64,000 bases of DNA from CALAED01 sp036555725 (lineage in GTDB: Bacteria; Actinomycetota; Actinomycetes; Streptosporangiales; Streptosporangiaceae), in NCBI GenBank assembly GCA_036555725.1, contig DATBKU010000040.1, positions 62,001 through 126,000 on the forward strand, given 5' to 3'. A program made the position numbers and the translations under genes. Positions 23,209-31,892 of the stretch are shown piece after piece. Position 1 is the stretch's first letter. Each line of letters opens with the position of its first letter. The notes under the pieces are model-generated. The model was not told where the DNA came from. It did not search any database and was given only the letters and a program-made list of their open reading frames with translations.

Positions 23209-24665
23209 CCGCGACAACCGATGTGGAAATACCCCAGGGCGCGTCGCTCGGGCCGCCCCGGCTCACTCGGGGCCTCGATCGGCTCGCCCGGATCAACCGG
23301 CAGGGCCATCGCCGCATCCACGGACGCTCGCCGTACCTCTCACTGAGTCAGGTGCTCGCCATCGCCGAGGCCGTTGACCTGCGGGGGCGTGGTGGCGCCG
23401 CGTTCCCTTTCGCTCGCAAGATGCGCGCCGTCGTCAAGGCGGCCGAGTCGCGCAACGCTCGTACGGTGGTGCTGGTCAACGCCACTGAGGGCGAGCCGGC
23501 CAGCTTCAAGGACAAGATGCTGGTCGCCCGGACGCCGCACCTGGTGCTCGACGGCGCCATGATCGCCGCGACCGCGCTGCGCGCGCAGGAGGTCATCTTC
23601 GGCGTGATCCAAGGCGGCCCGGCGGAGCAGTCGCTCAAGGACGCCGTCGAAGAACTCGACGTACGCGGCAACATCCGCATCGTGCGGCTGCCCGAAGGGT
23701 TCGTCACCGGCGAGGGCGGCGCGCTGGTGCGCGGGGTCAACGGCGAGATCCCGATCCCGCCCGGCCGTAAGGTGCGCGCCGCGGATAGCGGCGTCGACGG
23801 GCTGCCCACACTGCTCAGCAACGCCGAGACGTACGCCCAGCTCGCCATCCTCGCCCGGCTGGGCCCGCGCCGCTACCGAGAGCTGGGCACCGAGAAGGAG
23901 CCCGGCACCACCATGCTCACCATCGGCGGCTCGATCGTCGTCGAGGTGCCGGTCGGGGTGCCGCTGGCGGAGGTGCTCAAGCGGTGCGGGATCGGCATCG
24001 GCCAGGGCGTGCTCATGGGCGGCTACCATGGCGCGTGGCTGTCGCCCGAGAAGGCCGCGATCGCGACGGTGTCCCGCGAAGGCATGTCCAAGGTCGGCGC
24101 CACGCTGGGCGCCGGGATCGTCGTGCCGCTGCCCGCCGACACCTGCCCGATCGGCGAGGTCGCGGCCGTCGCGGCGTACATGGGCGAGGAGTCCGCCGGG
24201 CAGTGCGGGCCCTGCTACCTGGGGCTGCCGGCCATCGCCCGTTCGGTGGCCGAGCTCGCCGAGGGCCGGGCCGGCGACGAGACGCTGATGGCGATCAGGC
24301 GGGGCTCGCAGCGCGTGAAGGGGCGCGGCGCCTGCCACCACCCCGACGGCACCACACGGTTCATCGAATCGGCCATCGAGGCGTTCACCGCCGACGTCAA
24401 TGCGCACCTCGACAACGGCACCTGTGGACGCCCCGTGAAAGGCGTGCTCCCGCTGCCGGGCCGGAAGACACAGGTGCAGCTCACCGTGGACTGGTCGCGC
24501 TGCGACGGCCACGGCGTGTGCGCCCTGGTCGTCCCGGACCTGCTGCGACTCGGTGCCGACGGGTTCCCCGTCATCTCCAACACGCCGGTGCCCGACTGGC
24601 TGGAAGAGGACGCCCGGCACGCCGTCGCGATGTGCCCGGCCCTCGCCCTGCGGCTGTCGGCCTGA
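23205..24665 (+). CDS. NuoF-like NADH dehydrogenase subunit fused to a 3Fe-4S ferredoxin
   Basis: 486 residues; a 4-bp ATGA overlap links it to the heme protein. The NuoF body is complete: LRGRGGAAFPFARKMRAVVK (NADH loop), NATEGEPASFKDKMLVARTP (FMN site), a SLBB-like stretch at VPVGVPLAEVLKRCG, GGYHGAWL, and the Fe-S domain ESAGQCGPCYLGL then GRGACHHPDG. The canonical ESCxxCxxC is changed: only C334, C337 and C377 are visible, the first Cys being Ala. Residues about 420-486 form a ferredoxin with C433, C439 and C477 (CDGHGVC and CPALAL), the 3Fe-4S type used by actinomycete P450s. A path NADH to FMN to Fe-S to the membrane hemes is inferred. It is not part of complex I: no other nuo genes are present. 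Confidence 0.85.
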   Translation: MTATTDVEIPQGASLGPPRLTRGLDRLARINRQGHRRIHGRSPYLSLSQVLAIAEAVDLRGRGGAAFPFARKMRAVVKAAESRNARTVVLVNATEGEPASFKDKMLVARTPHLVLDGAMIAATALRAQEVIFGVIQGGPAEQSLKDAVEELDVRGNIRIVRLPEGFVTGEGGALVRGVNGEIPIPPGRKVRAADSGVDGLPTLLSNAETYAQLAILARLGPRRYRELGTEKEPGTTMLTIGGSIVVEVPVGVPLAEVLKRCGIGIGQGVLMGGYHGAWLSPEKAAIATVSREGMSKVGATLGAGIVVPLPADTCPIGEVAAVAAYMGEESAGQCGPCYLGLPAIARSVAELAEGRAGDETLMAIRRGSQRVKGRGACHHPDGTTRFIESAIEAFTADVNAHLDNGTCGRPVKGVLPLPGRKTQVQLTVDWSRCDGHGVCALVVPDLLRLGADGFPVISNTPVPDWLEEDARHAVAMCPALALRLSA

Positions 24666-24671
24666 CCCGCG

Positions 24672-25103
24672 TCAGCTGCGCTGGATGTAGCCGACGAGGT
24701 GCTCCCGCTCGGTCTCCAGCTCGTCGATCGTGCTCTTGACGATGTCGCCGATGCTCACGATCCCGGCCAGCCGCCCGTCGCGGAGCACCGGAAGGTGCCG
24801 GATGCGGTGTTCGGTCATGACCCTGCGCAGCTGGTCGACGTGATCGTCGAGGCCGCAGGTCCGTACGTCGGGGGTCATGATCTCCGAGACGGGACGCGCC
24901 AGCAGGGAGTCGCCGCGCAGGTGCAGATGCCGTACCACGTCGCGCTCGGAGGCGATCCCCGCGATCGTCATGTCGTCGGCCGACACCACAACCGCCCCGA
25001 TGTTGTGCTCGGCCAGCACGGCGAGCAGCTCTCGCACGGTGGCATCCGGGCGCACGGTCGCCACCGAGTCTCCTTTGGTCCGCATGATGTCGCGTATCCG
25101 CAT
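24672..25103 (-). CDS. Tandem CBS-domain protein
   Basis: 143 residues from the ATG at 25103 (GGGAG four bases upstream); a longer frame to 25145 is rejected. Two CBS motifs: DIMRTKGDSVATVRPDATVR then GAVVVSADDMTIAGIASERD, and EIMTPDVRTCGLDDHVDQLR then IRHLPVLRDGRLAGIVSIGD. The ending DIVKSTIDELETEREHLVGY is typical of small stand-alone CBS proteins related to mycobacterial HRP1. They bind adenosine nucleotides and act as energy or redox sensors. It converges with the NuoF-ferredoxin gene (stops 6 bases apart) and diverges from ung. Confidence 0.9.
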   Translation of the reverse strand: MRIRDIMRTKGDSVATVRPDATVRELLAVLAEHNIGAVVVSADDMTIAGIASERDVVRHLHLRGDSLLARPVSEIMTPDVRTCGLDDHVDQLRRVMTEHRIRHLPVLRDGRLAGIVSIGDIVKSTIDELETEREHLVGYIQRS

Positions 25104-25240
25104 GACACTCCCGAGCGATGGACAGCCTTCCTGACACGGTCGCATGCTTGTGCCTTCGTGAAAAGGTGGGATAACCGAGGCTTTGCCACATCCGTAAGTC
25201 TTCGCACGTCGGAGGGCGGCCGCCGTTAGGGTGACGTTCC

Positions 25241-25918
25241 ATGACGGGATCTGTGCTGACCGACGTCATGGACGCGGGCTGGGCCGCGGCGCTCGAACCG
25301 GTGGCGCCCCGGATCGCCGCGATGGGCGAGTTCCTGCGCGCCGAGGTGGCCGCGGGTCGCCGCTACCTGCCCGCCGGCGACCGCATCCTGCGCGCCTTCC
25401 AGCAACCCTTCGACGCCGTACGGGTGCTCATCGTCGGCCAGGATCCCTATCCCACGCCGGGGCATCCGGTGGGGCTCAGCTTCTCGGTCGCGCCGGACGT
25501 ACGGCCGCTGCCCGGCAGTCTGATCAACATCTTCCGCGAGTACCGCGCCGACCTCGGCCACCCGGAGCCCGGCAACGGCGACCTCACGCCGTGGACCGAG
25601 CAGGGCGTACTGCTGCTCAACCGGGCGCTGACCGTCGAGCCGCGCAAGCCGGCCTCGCACCGCGGCAAGGGCTGGGAGGAGATCACCGAGCAGGCGATCC
25701 GCGCGCTCGCCGCCCGCGGCAAACCGCTGGTGGCGATCCTGTGGGGCCGCGACGCACGTAACCTCCGGCCGCTGCTGGGCGAGACACCATGCGTCGAGTC
25801 GGCCCACCCGAGCCCGATGTCGGCCGACCGCGGGTTCTTCGGATCACGGCCGTTCAGCACCGTCAACCGCATGCTCGGACAGCAGGGCGCCCCGCCCGTC
25901 GACTGGAAGCTGCCTTAG
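25241..25918 (+). CDS. ung: Uracil-DNA glycosylase, family 1
   Basis: 225 residues. All family-1 motifs are present: the water-activating motif VLIVGQDPYPTPGHPVGLSF (Asp of GQDPYP), SLINIFREYRADLG, GVLLLNRALTVEPRKPASHR, and the DNA-intercalating motif SAHPSPMSADRGFFGSRPF with the catalytic His. LWGRDARN matches the usual L-W-G-x-x-A. The enzyme removes uracil from DNA in base-excision repair, which matters in a high-G+C genome. The ATG at 25241 is the natural start for the family. The stop lies at the left edge of the structured repeat described at 25917. Confidence 0.97.
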   Translation: MTGSVLTDVMDAGWAAALEPVAPRIAAMGEFLRAEVAAGRRYLPAGDRILRAFQQPFDAVRVLIVGQDPYPTPGHPVGLSFSVAPDVRPLPGSLINIFREYRADLGHPEPGNGDLTPWTEQGVLLLNRALTVEPRKPASHRGKGWEEITEQAIRALAARGKPLVAILWGRDARNLRPLLGETPCVESAHPSPMSADRGFFGSRPFSTVNRMLGQQGAPPVDWKLP

Positions 25919-25987
25919 GCCTGTTTCATGAGCCCGTCCGTCGCTAGCGGCGACGGCCAGCAGGACAGCGGCTCATGAAACAGGCCT
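25917..25987. repeat. Structured intergenic repeat, copy 1
   Basis: An 18-bp perfect inverted repeat (25917-25934 and 25970-25987; arm AGGCCTGTTTCATGAGCC) encloses a 35-base core (25935-25969). The core starts CGTCCGTCGC, folds again through GTCGC/GCGAC and GTCC/GGAC and ends AGGACAGC. The core is 31/35 identical to that of the copy at 33008-33042, while the arms differ by paired changes that keep complementarity. It begins on the ung stop codon and ends 12 bases before lhgO. A terminator, a structured RNA or a REP-like mobile repeat are the options. Confidence 0.8.
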
Positions 25988-25999
25988 TAGGCTCGGTTC

Positions 26000-27187
26000 A
26001 TGCGAATCGGCGTCGTCGGAGCGGGCATCCTCGGCCTTGCCGTCGCGCGTCGCCTGGGCCAGTTGCGCCCGGACGCCACGGTGACCGTCCTCGACAAGGA
26101 AGACCGGATCGCCGCCCACCAGACCGGCCACAACAGCGGCGTCGCGCACGCGGGCCTGTACTACGCGCCCGGGTCGCTCAAGGCCAGGCTGTGCCGCCGG
26201 GGCATTGGGCTGCTCAAGGACTACTGCGCCGAGCGCGGGATTCCATACGACGAGTGCGGCAAGGTCGTCATCGCCCGTACCGACGCCGAGGTGGGTCCGC
26301 TGCGCGAGATCGAGCGCCGCGCCACGGCCAACGGCGTGCCGGGGCTGCGCTGGCTGTCCGGCGCTGAGCTGCGCGAGATCGAACCGCACGCGGCCGGGGT
26401 GGCGGCGCTGCACTCGCCGCAGACCGCGATCGTCGACTTCGTCGCCGTCGCCCGTGCGTACGCCGACGACGTGACGAAGGCGGGCGGCGCCGTACGGCTG
26501 GGGTTCGACGTCACGGGGATCGGTGCGAACACGACGGTCACCGTCCATGCGGCGGGCGACACGCTGGAGTTCGACCGGCTGGTCGTCTGCGCCGGGCTGC
26601 AGTCCGACCGGGTGGCCCGGCTGGCCGGCGATACCGACGGGCCCGCGATCGTGCCGTTCCGCGGCGAGTACTACCGGCTCGTGCCGGGGCGCAGTGATCT
26701 GGTGCGCGGCCTGATCTATCCGGTGCCCGACCCGCGTTATCCGTTTCTCGGCGTGCACTTCACCCGGCGCATCGACGGCACGGTCGACGTCGGCCCCAAC
26801 GCCGTGCTGGCGCTGGCTCGCGAGGGATACCGGCAGCGCGACATCGTGGCCCGCGACCTGTGGGAGACGCTGCGCTGGCCGGGGTTCCGGCGGCTGGCGG
26901 CGCGGCACTGGCGCACCGGCCTGCGCGAGATCTACGGCTCGGTGTCGAAGGGCGCCTTCGTACGGGCGGCGCGCGGCTTCGTGCCGGAGCTGACGACCGC
27001 CGACGTGGTGCCCGCCCCCGCCGGGGTACGGGCGCAGGCCGTCGACCCCGACGGCTCGCTCGTCGACGACTTCCGGATCGGCCGGCGCGGGCCCGTCGTG
27101 ACCGTACGGAACGCGCCCTCGCCCGGGGCCACATCGTCGCTCGCCATCGCCGAGCACATCGCCGACCAGGTCCTCGCCACCGAGTAA
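26000..27187 (+). CDS. lhgO: L-2-hydroxyglutarate oxidase
   Basis: 395 residues of the DAO fold: N-terminal FAD motif MRIGVVGAGILGLAVARRLG and VTVLDKEDRIAAHQTGHNSG, then VAHAGLYYAPGSLKARLCRR, the LhgO signature, with GVAALHSPQTAIVDFVAVAR and VPFRGEYYRLVPGRSDLVRG. The C-terminus has SSLAIAEHIADQV. The enzyme oxidises L-2-hydroxyglutarate to 2-oxoglutarate, repairing the side product of malate/lactate dehydrogenases, and passes electrons to the membrane quinone pool. The start codon is 12 bases after the structured repeat, whose right part may hold the promoter; no strong ribosome site is seen. Monocistronic. Confidence 0.93.
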   Translation: MRIGVVGAGILGLAVARRLGQLRPDATVTVLDKEDRIAAHQTGHNSGVAHAGLYYAPGSLKARLCRRGIGLLKDYCAERGIPYDECGKVVIARTDAEVGPLREIERRATANGVPGLRWLSGAELREIEPHAAGVAALHSPQTAIVDFVAVARAYADDVTKAGGAVRLGFDVTGIGANTTVTVHAAGDTLEFDRLVVCAGLQSDRVARLAGDTDGPAIVPFRGEYYRLVPGRSDLVRGLIYPVPDPRYPFLGVHFTRRIDGTVDVGPNAVLALAREGYRQRDIVARDLWETLRWPGFRRLAARHWRTGLREIYGSVSKGAFVRAARGFVPELTTADVVPAPAGVRAQAVDPDGSLVDDFRIGRRGPVVTVRNAPSPGATSSLAIAEHIADQVLATE

Positions 27188-27244
27188 CCATTGACTTACT
27201 AGACTCGGCACGAGCAAGATCGGCCTCGACATCCGGGGAGACCC

Positions 27245-28334
27245 ATGCTCGACCTGGCCACCGTCCACGAGGCCATCGCGGCCGCCGTACCCGATCGGGA
27301 CTGCCTAGTGTGGGGAAACCGGCGCCGCACCTGGCGGGAGATGGCCGAGCGGAGCCGGCGGCTGGCGCAGGTCCTGCACCACCACGGCCTGGGCTGCCGG
27401 GGCACCGTCACCGAGCCGTGGGAATCGCCGCACGACCATCTCGCCCTGTACCTGCACAACGGGCCGGAGTACCTGGAGGGACTGCTCGGCGCGCACCGGG
27501 CCCGGGTCGCCCCGTTCAACGTCAACTATCGGTACGTCGACGACGAGCTGGCCCACCTCTTCGCCGACGGACGGCCGGCGGCGGTGATCTACCACGCGCG
27601 ATTCGCGCCGGCCCTGGACCGGGTGCTGTCGGCGCCACGGCCGTTGCTGTTGCAGGTCGCCGACGAGTCCGGCCACCCACTGCTCGACGGCGCCCTCGAC
27701 TACGAGGAGGCGCTGGCCGCCGCGGTGCCGGATCCGCTCGACGTCCGGCCGCGCCCCGGCGACCTGCATATCCAGCGAGGACGCCTTCCTGCCCGGCCCC
27801 GACGTGGCCGTGCTGAGCGCGGACCGGTCCCGGCCGCAGTCCCCCGGCGAGGAGGAGCTGGGCTGGCTGGCCCAGGGTGGCGCGATCCCGCTCGGCTACC
27901 TCGGCGACCCCGGCAAGACGTCCCGTACGTTCGTCACGCTCGGCGGGCGGCGGCTGTCGATCGCCGGCGACCGCGCCCGGCTGCGCGCCGACGGCCGGAT
28001 CGAGGTGTACGGACGGGAGGCCACCACGATCAACACCGGCGGCGAGAAGGTCTTCGCCGAGGAGGTCGAGAAGGTCATCCGCGGGGTGCCCGGCGTCGCG
28101 GACGCGCTGGTGGTGGGGCGCCCGAGCGAACGCTGGGGCCAGGAGATCGTGGCCGTCGTGGAGCTCACCACGGAGGTCGGCGACGACGATCTGCGGGCCG
28201 CGTGCGCCCGGCACCTGGCCCGGTACAAGATCCCCAAGTCCTTCGTCCGCGTTGAGCGGGCGCCGCGGCTGCCCAACGGCAAGGCCGACTATGCCGCCGC
28301 CCGCGCCGCGACCCAGCGGCCGGCGGCAACCTGA
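27245..28334 (+). pseudogene. Acyl-CoA synthetase (AMP-binding) with internal deletion and frameshift
   Basis: The ATG at 27245 has GGGGAGACCC before it. The first part (27245-27773) encodes a normal FadD-like N-terminus (GNRRRTWREMAERSRRLAQV, LYLHNGPEYLEGLLGAHRAR, FNVNYRYVDDELAHLFAD) up to RPRPGDLHI, exactly where LYTGGTTGMPKG should follow. Instead the frame shifts, and in the next frame (from about 27774) comes SEDAFLPGPDVAVLSADRSR then IPLGYLGDPGKTSRTF, GREATTINTGGEKVFAEEVE, VVGRPSERWGQEIVAVVEL and APRLPNGKADYAAARA, the C-terminal domain. Roughly 150-200 residues carrying the phosphate-binding loop and adenylate motifs are gone. Both remaining parts keep normal codon bias, so the event looks recent. 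A C-terminal fragment could still be translated from the GTG near 27804. Confidence 0.85.
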
Positions 28335-28457
28335 AGGGTTATTCGGCCGTCTTACCAGGCATCGAAGTCGCCGAAATCGGTCGTACCAGGCAGAGGCGCG
28401 GACTCGTCCGGCGAGATACCGTCGCGGGTGACGGGGGCAATCGGAGGTGGTCGCCCA

Positions 28458-30584
28458 GTGGATGCTCAGGGGCGGGTGGCATCGGCGAGACCGCTGCGGG
28501 CCGGGGATCCGACCACGGTGGGGGCGTATGCGATCCAGGGCCGGATCGGCGAGGGCGGCATGGGCACGGTCTACCTCGGCCGCGCCCCGGACGGCCGCCC
28601 GGTGGCGGTGAAGGTCGTCCGGTCCGAACTGGCCGACGACGCCGGGTTCCTCGCCCGGTTCCGCGACGAGGTCGTCAACGCCGAGCGGGTGGCCTCGTTC
28701 TGCACGGCCCAGGTGCTCGACCACGGCGAACTCGACGGCCGCGCGTTCATGGTGACCGAGTTCATCGACGGGCCGTCGCTGGCGGAGTACGTCGAGCGCA
28801 ACGGCGCGCTGTCGCCCGGCATGCTGCACGGCGTCGCGGTCGGGGTGGCCGCCGGGCTGGTCGCCATCCACGCCGCGGGGCTGGTGCACCGCGACCTCAA
28901 GCCGCGCAACGTCTTGCTGTCGATGTCCGGGCCGCGCGTGATCGACTTCGGCATCGCGCGCGCCCTCGACGTCACCACGGGGCACACCATGACCGGGCAG
29001 TTGATCGGCAGTCCCGGCTGGATCGCCCCGGAGCAGATCGAGAACCACGAAGTGACGACCGCGGTCGACATCTTCGCGTGGGGCTGCCTGATCGCGTACG
29101 CCGGCAACGGGCGGCACCCGTTCGGCGAGGGCCCGTTCGCCATCATGGCGGCGCGGATGCTCCAGTCCCAGCCGGACATCGGGTCGCTGCCCGCGCCGCT
29201 GGACGGGCTCGTCCGGGCCGCGCTGGAGAAGAATCCGCGGGCCCGGCCGACCGCACAGAGCCTGCTGCTCACCCTCATCGGCGGCCAGGCCGGGGACTCG
29301 GCGGTGCAGACCAGCCTGAGCCGGTCGTGGTCGCCGCCGCCCGCGGCCGGCTTCGTACCGATGCCGCCACCGATGCCACCGCCAGGGCCGAGGCCGGGGC
29401 CCGCGCCGCAGCCCCTCGTCACGCCGATGGAGATCCCGACGGAGCCCGCGCCGCACGACCTCGCGGCCGCGCAGACCCGGACGGAGCCCGGCCGAAGCGC
29501 CCTGCCGCAGGCAACCGCGGACGCGCCGACGCACCCGCCGCAGCCGATCGCCCCGGACCGGCGGGCCAGGCCGCCCCGTCCACGGCGCACCGTCGCGCTC
29601 GTCGCGGGCGGAGCCGTCCTCGCGCTCGCCGCGACAACCGCCGGCGGGCTGGCCTTGAAGTCGGCCCTGAGCGACTCCGCCGACAAGGGCCGCACCGGGA
29701 GCGGCGGAGGCGGCGGTGCCCCGGAGGGGGGCGTCACGGAGGCGGCGGCGAGCGCGGCGCTGCCCACCGACCCCATGCTCGTCCGCGAGGACCGGTCCCC
29801 AGGCTGGCCGAAACAGTGCCACGGGTCGATCGCCGTGCTGACCCCCGGCGCGAACACCGCGCCGAAGCGGCTGCTGCCCGACGAGCAGTGCGACACGCTG
29901 CCGCGGTGGTCGCCGGATCGCAAGCGCATCGCCTTCAGCCGGACCAAGGGCACCAGCGCCGAACTGTATGTGATGAACGCGGACGGATCCGGCCTGCAGA
30001 AGATCACCGATGTCACGAAGTCAACGCGTACGTCCTGGTCACCCGATGGCCGGAAGCTGGCGTACGCGAACAGCGTCGGCGAGAACCGGGAGCTGTTCAT
30101 CATCACCATCGGGTCGGCCAAGCCGCAACGCGTCACCTTCTCCGACTCCACCGAAGGTGGACCCGACTGGTCCCGCGACGGGCGTCACCTCGCGTTCTGG
30201 AGCGACCGCGACGGCGTACAGCAGATCTTCACCCTCGACGTGAACCAGTTCGGGAAGCCGTGGACCAAGGTGACCTCGGCGCCCAACGGAGCGGACGACC
30301 CGATGTGGTCGCCGGACGGCAAGCGGATCGCCTACACCTGGGTGAATCAGAACCGCAAGAATGGCATCTGCGTTATCGACGGCAACGGCCACAACAACCG
30401 TCATCTCACCGACGAAAACATCCTCGACATGGACCCCAACTGGTCGCCCGACGGCGCCTGGATCGTCTTTGCCCGCGGCGCGGTAGAGACTCCGCGGCTG
30501 TACGCGATCCGCGCCGACGGGACCGGTAAGCCCCAGCGCTTGTCGCCTCCGTCGGAGGACGTCGGTCACCCGAGCTGGACCTGA
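28458..30584 (+). CDS. Transmembrane Ser/Thr protein kinase with C-terminal Tol-type propeller
   Basis: 708 residues from the GTG at 28458 (GGAGG 10 bases upstream; the frame is open to 28428). Kinase domain residues about 20-270: GRIGEGGMGTVYLGRAPDGR, the Lys in VAVKVV, LVHRDLKPRNVLLSMSGPRV, IDFGIARALD, GSPGWIAPEQ. A Pro-rich juxtamembrane segment leads to one helix (TVALVAGGAVLALAATTAGG). The extracellular part holds PD40/TolB-type repeats: DTLPRWSPDRKRIAFSR, TSWSPDGRKLAY, PDWSRDGRHLAFWSDRDGVQ, PMWSPDGKRIAYTW, PNWSPDGAWIVFARG. The architecture suggests a receptor that senses wall or extracellular ligands. The second kinase at 62187 has a very similar catalytic domain but a different sensor. 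Confidence 0.93.
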   Translation: MDAQGRVASARPLRAGDPTTVGAYAIQGRIGEGGMGTVYLGRAPDGRPVAVKVVRSELADDAGFLARFRDEVVNAERVASFCTAQVLDHGELDGRAFMVTEFIDGPSLAEYVERNGALSPGMLHGVAVGVAAGLVAIHAAGLVHRDLKPRNVLLSMSGPRVIDFGIARALDVTTGHTMTGQLIGSPGWIAPEQIENHEVTTAVDIFAWGCLIAYAGNGRHPFGEGPFAIMAARMLQSQPDIGSLPAPLDGLVRAALEKNPRARPTAQSLLLTLIGGQAGDSAVQTSLSRSWSPPPAAGFVPMPPPMPPPGPRPGPAPQPLVTPMEIPTEPAPHDLAAAQTRTEPGRSALPQATADAPTHPPQPIAPDRRARPPRPRRTVALVAGGAVLALAATTAGGLALKSALSDSADKGRTGSGGGGGAPEGGVTEAAASAALPTDPMLVREDRSPGWPKQCHGSIAVLTPGANTAPKRLLPDEQCDTLPRWSPDRKRIAFSRTKGTSAELYVMNADGSGLQKITDVTKSTRTSWSPDGRKLAYANSVGENRELFIITIGSAKPQRVTFSDSTEGGPDWSRDGRHLAFWSDRDGVQQIFTLDVNQFGKPWTKVTSAPNGADDPMWSPDGKRIAYTWVNQNRKNGICVIDGNGHNNRHLTDENILDMDPNWSPDGAWIVFARGAVETPRLYAIRADGTGKPQRLSPPSEDVGHPSWT

Positions 30585-30624
30585 TCGCGCGCTGTGAGAA
30601 ACTGCGCCGTCGATCCGCGGTCGG

Positions 30625-31626
30625 CTACGCAGTGCGGCTGGCTCCGCCGTCGGGCTCGATGCCGTGCTGGCGCAGCAGCGCTCTGAGCCGCACGACTTCG
30701 TCTCTGAGCTGCTCGTACTCCTCGAAGAGCCGGTCGAGGCCGTCGCGCAGCACGTCGACGGGCGGATGGCCGCCGCGCATGGTCCACATGACCTCGTCGA
30801 CGAGGCCGGCGAGATCGACTCCCAGCTTGACCAGGATCTGGCAGGCCAGCCCCTCGCCCTCGCGGATCAGCGCGAGCAGCAGATGCTCGGTGCCGATCCA
30901 GCTGGTCGACAGCCGCCGCGCCTCCCGCTCGGACAGGGCCAGCACCTTCTTGGCGCGAGGCGTGAAGGCAGGGCTTCCCGCGCCCGGCTCGGTGCCGCGC
31001 CCGACGATCGTCAGGATCTCCTGGCGGACCGCGTCGGCGTCGACGTTCACGTGGGTCAGCGCCCGGGCCGCGAAGCCCTCGGCCTCCCGGATCAAGCCGA
31101 GGAGCAGGTGCTCGGTGCCCACGTAGTTGTGCCCGAGCTCGCGGGCCTCCTCGCGCGCCAGCTCGACGCTGCGCCGCTCGCGCGGCGATCTGCAGGGCTC
31201 CTGCTCGCCCCAGAGCCTGCTGATTCTCTTGCGCACCCCGGCCTCCTCCTTGTGGCTCCGGTAGCGGTCGATCCGCGCGCCCAGCCAGGACGCGGCATCC
31301 CGCTGGCTCAGCGAACCTGCCGAGAGTCCCCGGACGAGGTCGCGCAGCGCCTCGGGCCGGTCGATCACCAGCTCGCGGCCGTTGAGCGCCAGAAACTGCA
31401 GCGTCGCGACGACCGCCACCTCGGCGTTGCGCGTGGCCAGCGGACGATGGTGAAGCAGGGCACGCAGCAGCCGGGCGGCTGCCTCCTCGGGCGGCCCGGC
31501 GCAGCGCGCCATGGCCACCGCCCGCCCCGCGACGTCGAGATCGACCAGGTCGAGCGCCGCGTCGGGGTCGAGCTCGAGCACCCGCGCCGCGACAACGACG
31601 AGATCGGGCACCTCGAGGGGCCTCAT
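30625..31626 (-). CDS. Doc/Fic-fold-like domain fused to a double Clp N-terminal domain
   Basis: 333 residues. Residues about 1-120 (VPDLVVVAARVLELDPDAAL, LLRALLHHRPLATRNAEVAV, VATLQFLALNGRELVIDRPE) follow the Doc toxin helical pattern, but the Fic motif HPFxDGNKR has decayed to HRPLATRNAEV, so AMPylation/phosphorylation activity is unlikely. Residues about 150-290 hold the two repeats of a ClpA/ClpC N-terminal domain (ELGHNYVGTEHLLLGLIREA, AKKVLALSEREARRLSTSWI, GTEHLLLALIREGEGLACQI). A coiled coil ends the protein (RLFEEYEQLRDEVVRLRALL). There is no AAA+ ATPase. The ATG overlaps the stop of an RHH gene by 4 bp, giving a toxin-antitoxin-like layout. It may act as an adaptor or decoy for ClpC-ClpP. 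Confidence 0.82.
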   Translation of the reverse strand: MRPLEVPDLVVVAARVLELDPDAALDLVDLDVAGRAVAMARCAGPPEEAAARLLRALLHHRPLATRNAEVAVVATLQFLALNGRELVIDRPEALRDLVRGLSAGSLSQRDAASWLGARIDRYRSHKEEAGVRKRISRLWGEQEPCRSPRERRSVELAREEARELGHNYVGTEHLLLGLIREAEGFAARALTHVNVDADAVRQEILTIVGRGTEPGAGSPAFTPRAKKVLALSEREARRLSTSWIGTEHLLLALIREGEGLACQILVKLGVDLAGLVDEVMWTMRGGHPPVDVLRDGLDRLFEEYEQLRDEVVRLRALLRQHGIEPDGGASRTA

Positions 31627-31892
31627 GCGGTCTCACCCCGGTCGGCCACGTCAACGGAGTCGGCGGCACCGGGCTCGTCGCGGAGCATGCGCAGCGCCTC
31701 CGCGTGCCGGGCCAGGTTGTCGTCGAGCAGCCGCAGGAACCTGCGGTCCTTGCGGCGCCGCTCCACCAGCTCGGCGATCGCCTGCCGAGCCACATCGGAC
31801 ACTGTGCGGCCCTCGACCTCGGCGACAAGAGAAAGCCGCTCGGCCAGCTCGGGGTCGAGCCGCAACACCATGTTCTTCGTGCGTTTGGACAT
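31623..31892 (-). CDS. Ribbon-helix-helix (CopG/Arc-type) protein
   Basis: 89 residues from the ATG at 31892; a longer frame to 31922 would run through the operator and is rejected. The RHH core is MSKRTKNMVLRLDPELAERL, SLVAEVEGRTVSDVARQAIA, ELVERRRKD: a basic beta strand, helix A, the G-R-T-V-S turn and helix B. The C-terminal 35 residues are acidic and could contact the partner. It is translationally coupled to the Doc-like/Clp-N gene, like an antitoxin with its toxin. A perfect 16-bp palindrome overlaps the start codon, so tight autoregulation is expected. Confidence 0.88.
   Translation of the reverse strand: MSKRTKNMVLRLDPELAERLSLVAEVEGRTVSDVARQAIAELVERRRKDRRFLRLLDDNLARHAEALRMLRDEPGAADSVDVADRGETA

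Noticed and set aside
27522..29822. 766-codon minus-strand frame opposite the acyl-CoA synthetase remnant and kinase
   Set aside because: Antisense shadow of plus-strand coding sequence; it spans the break between two genes.
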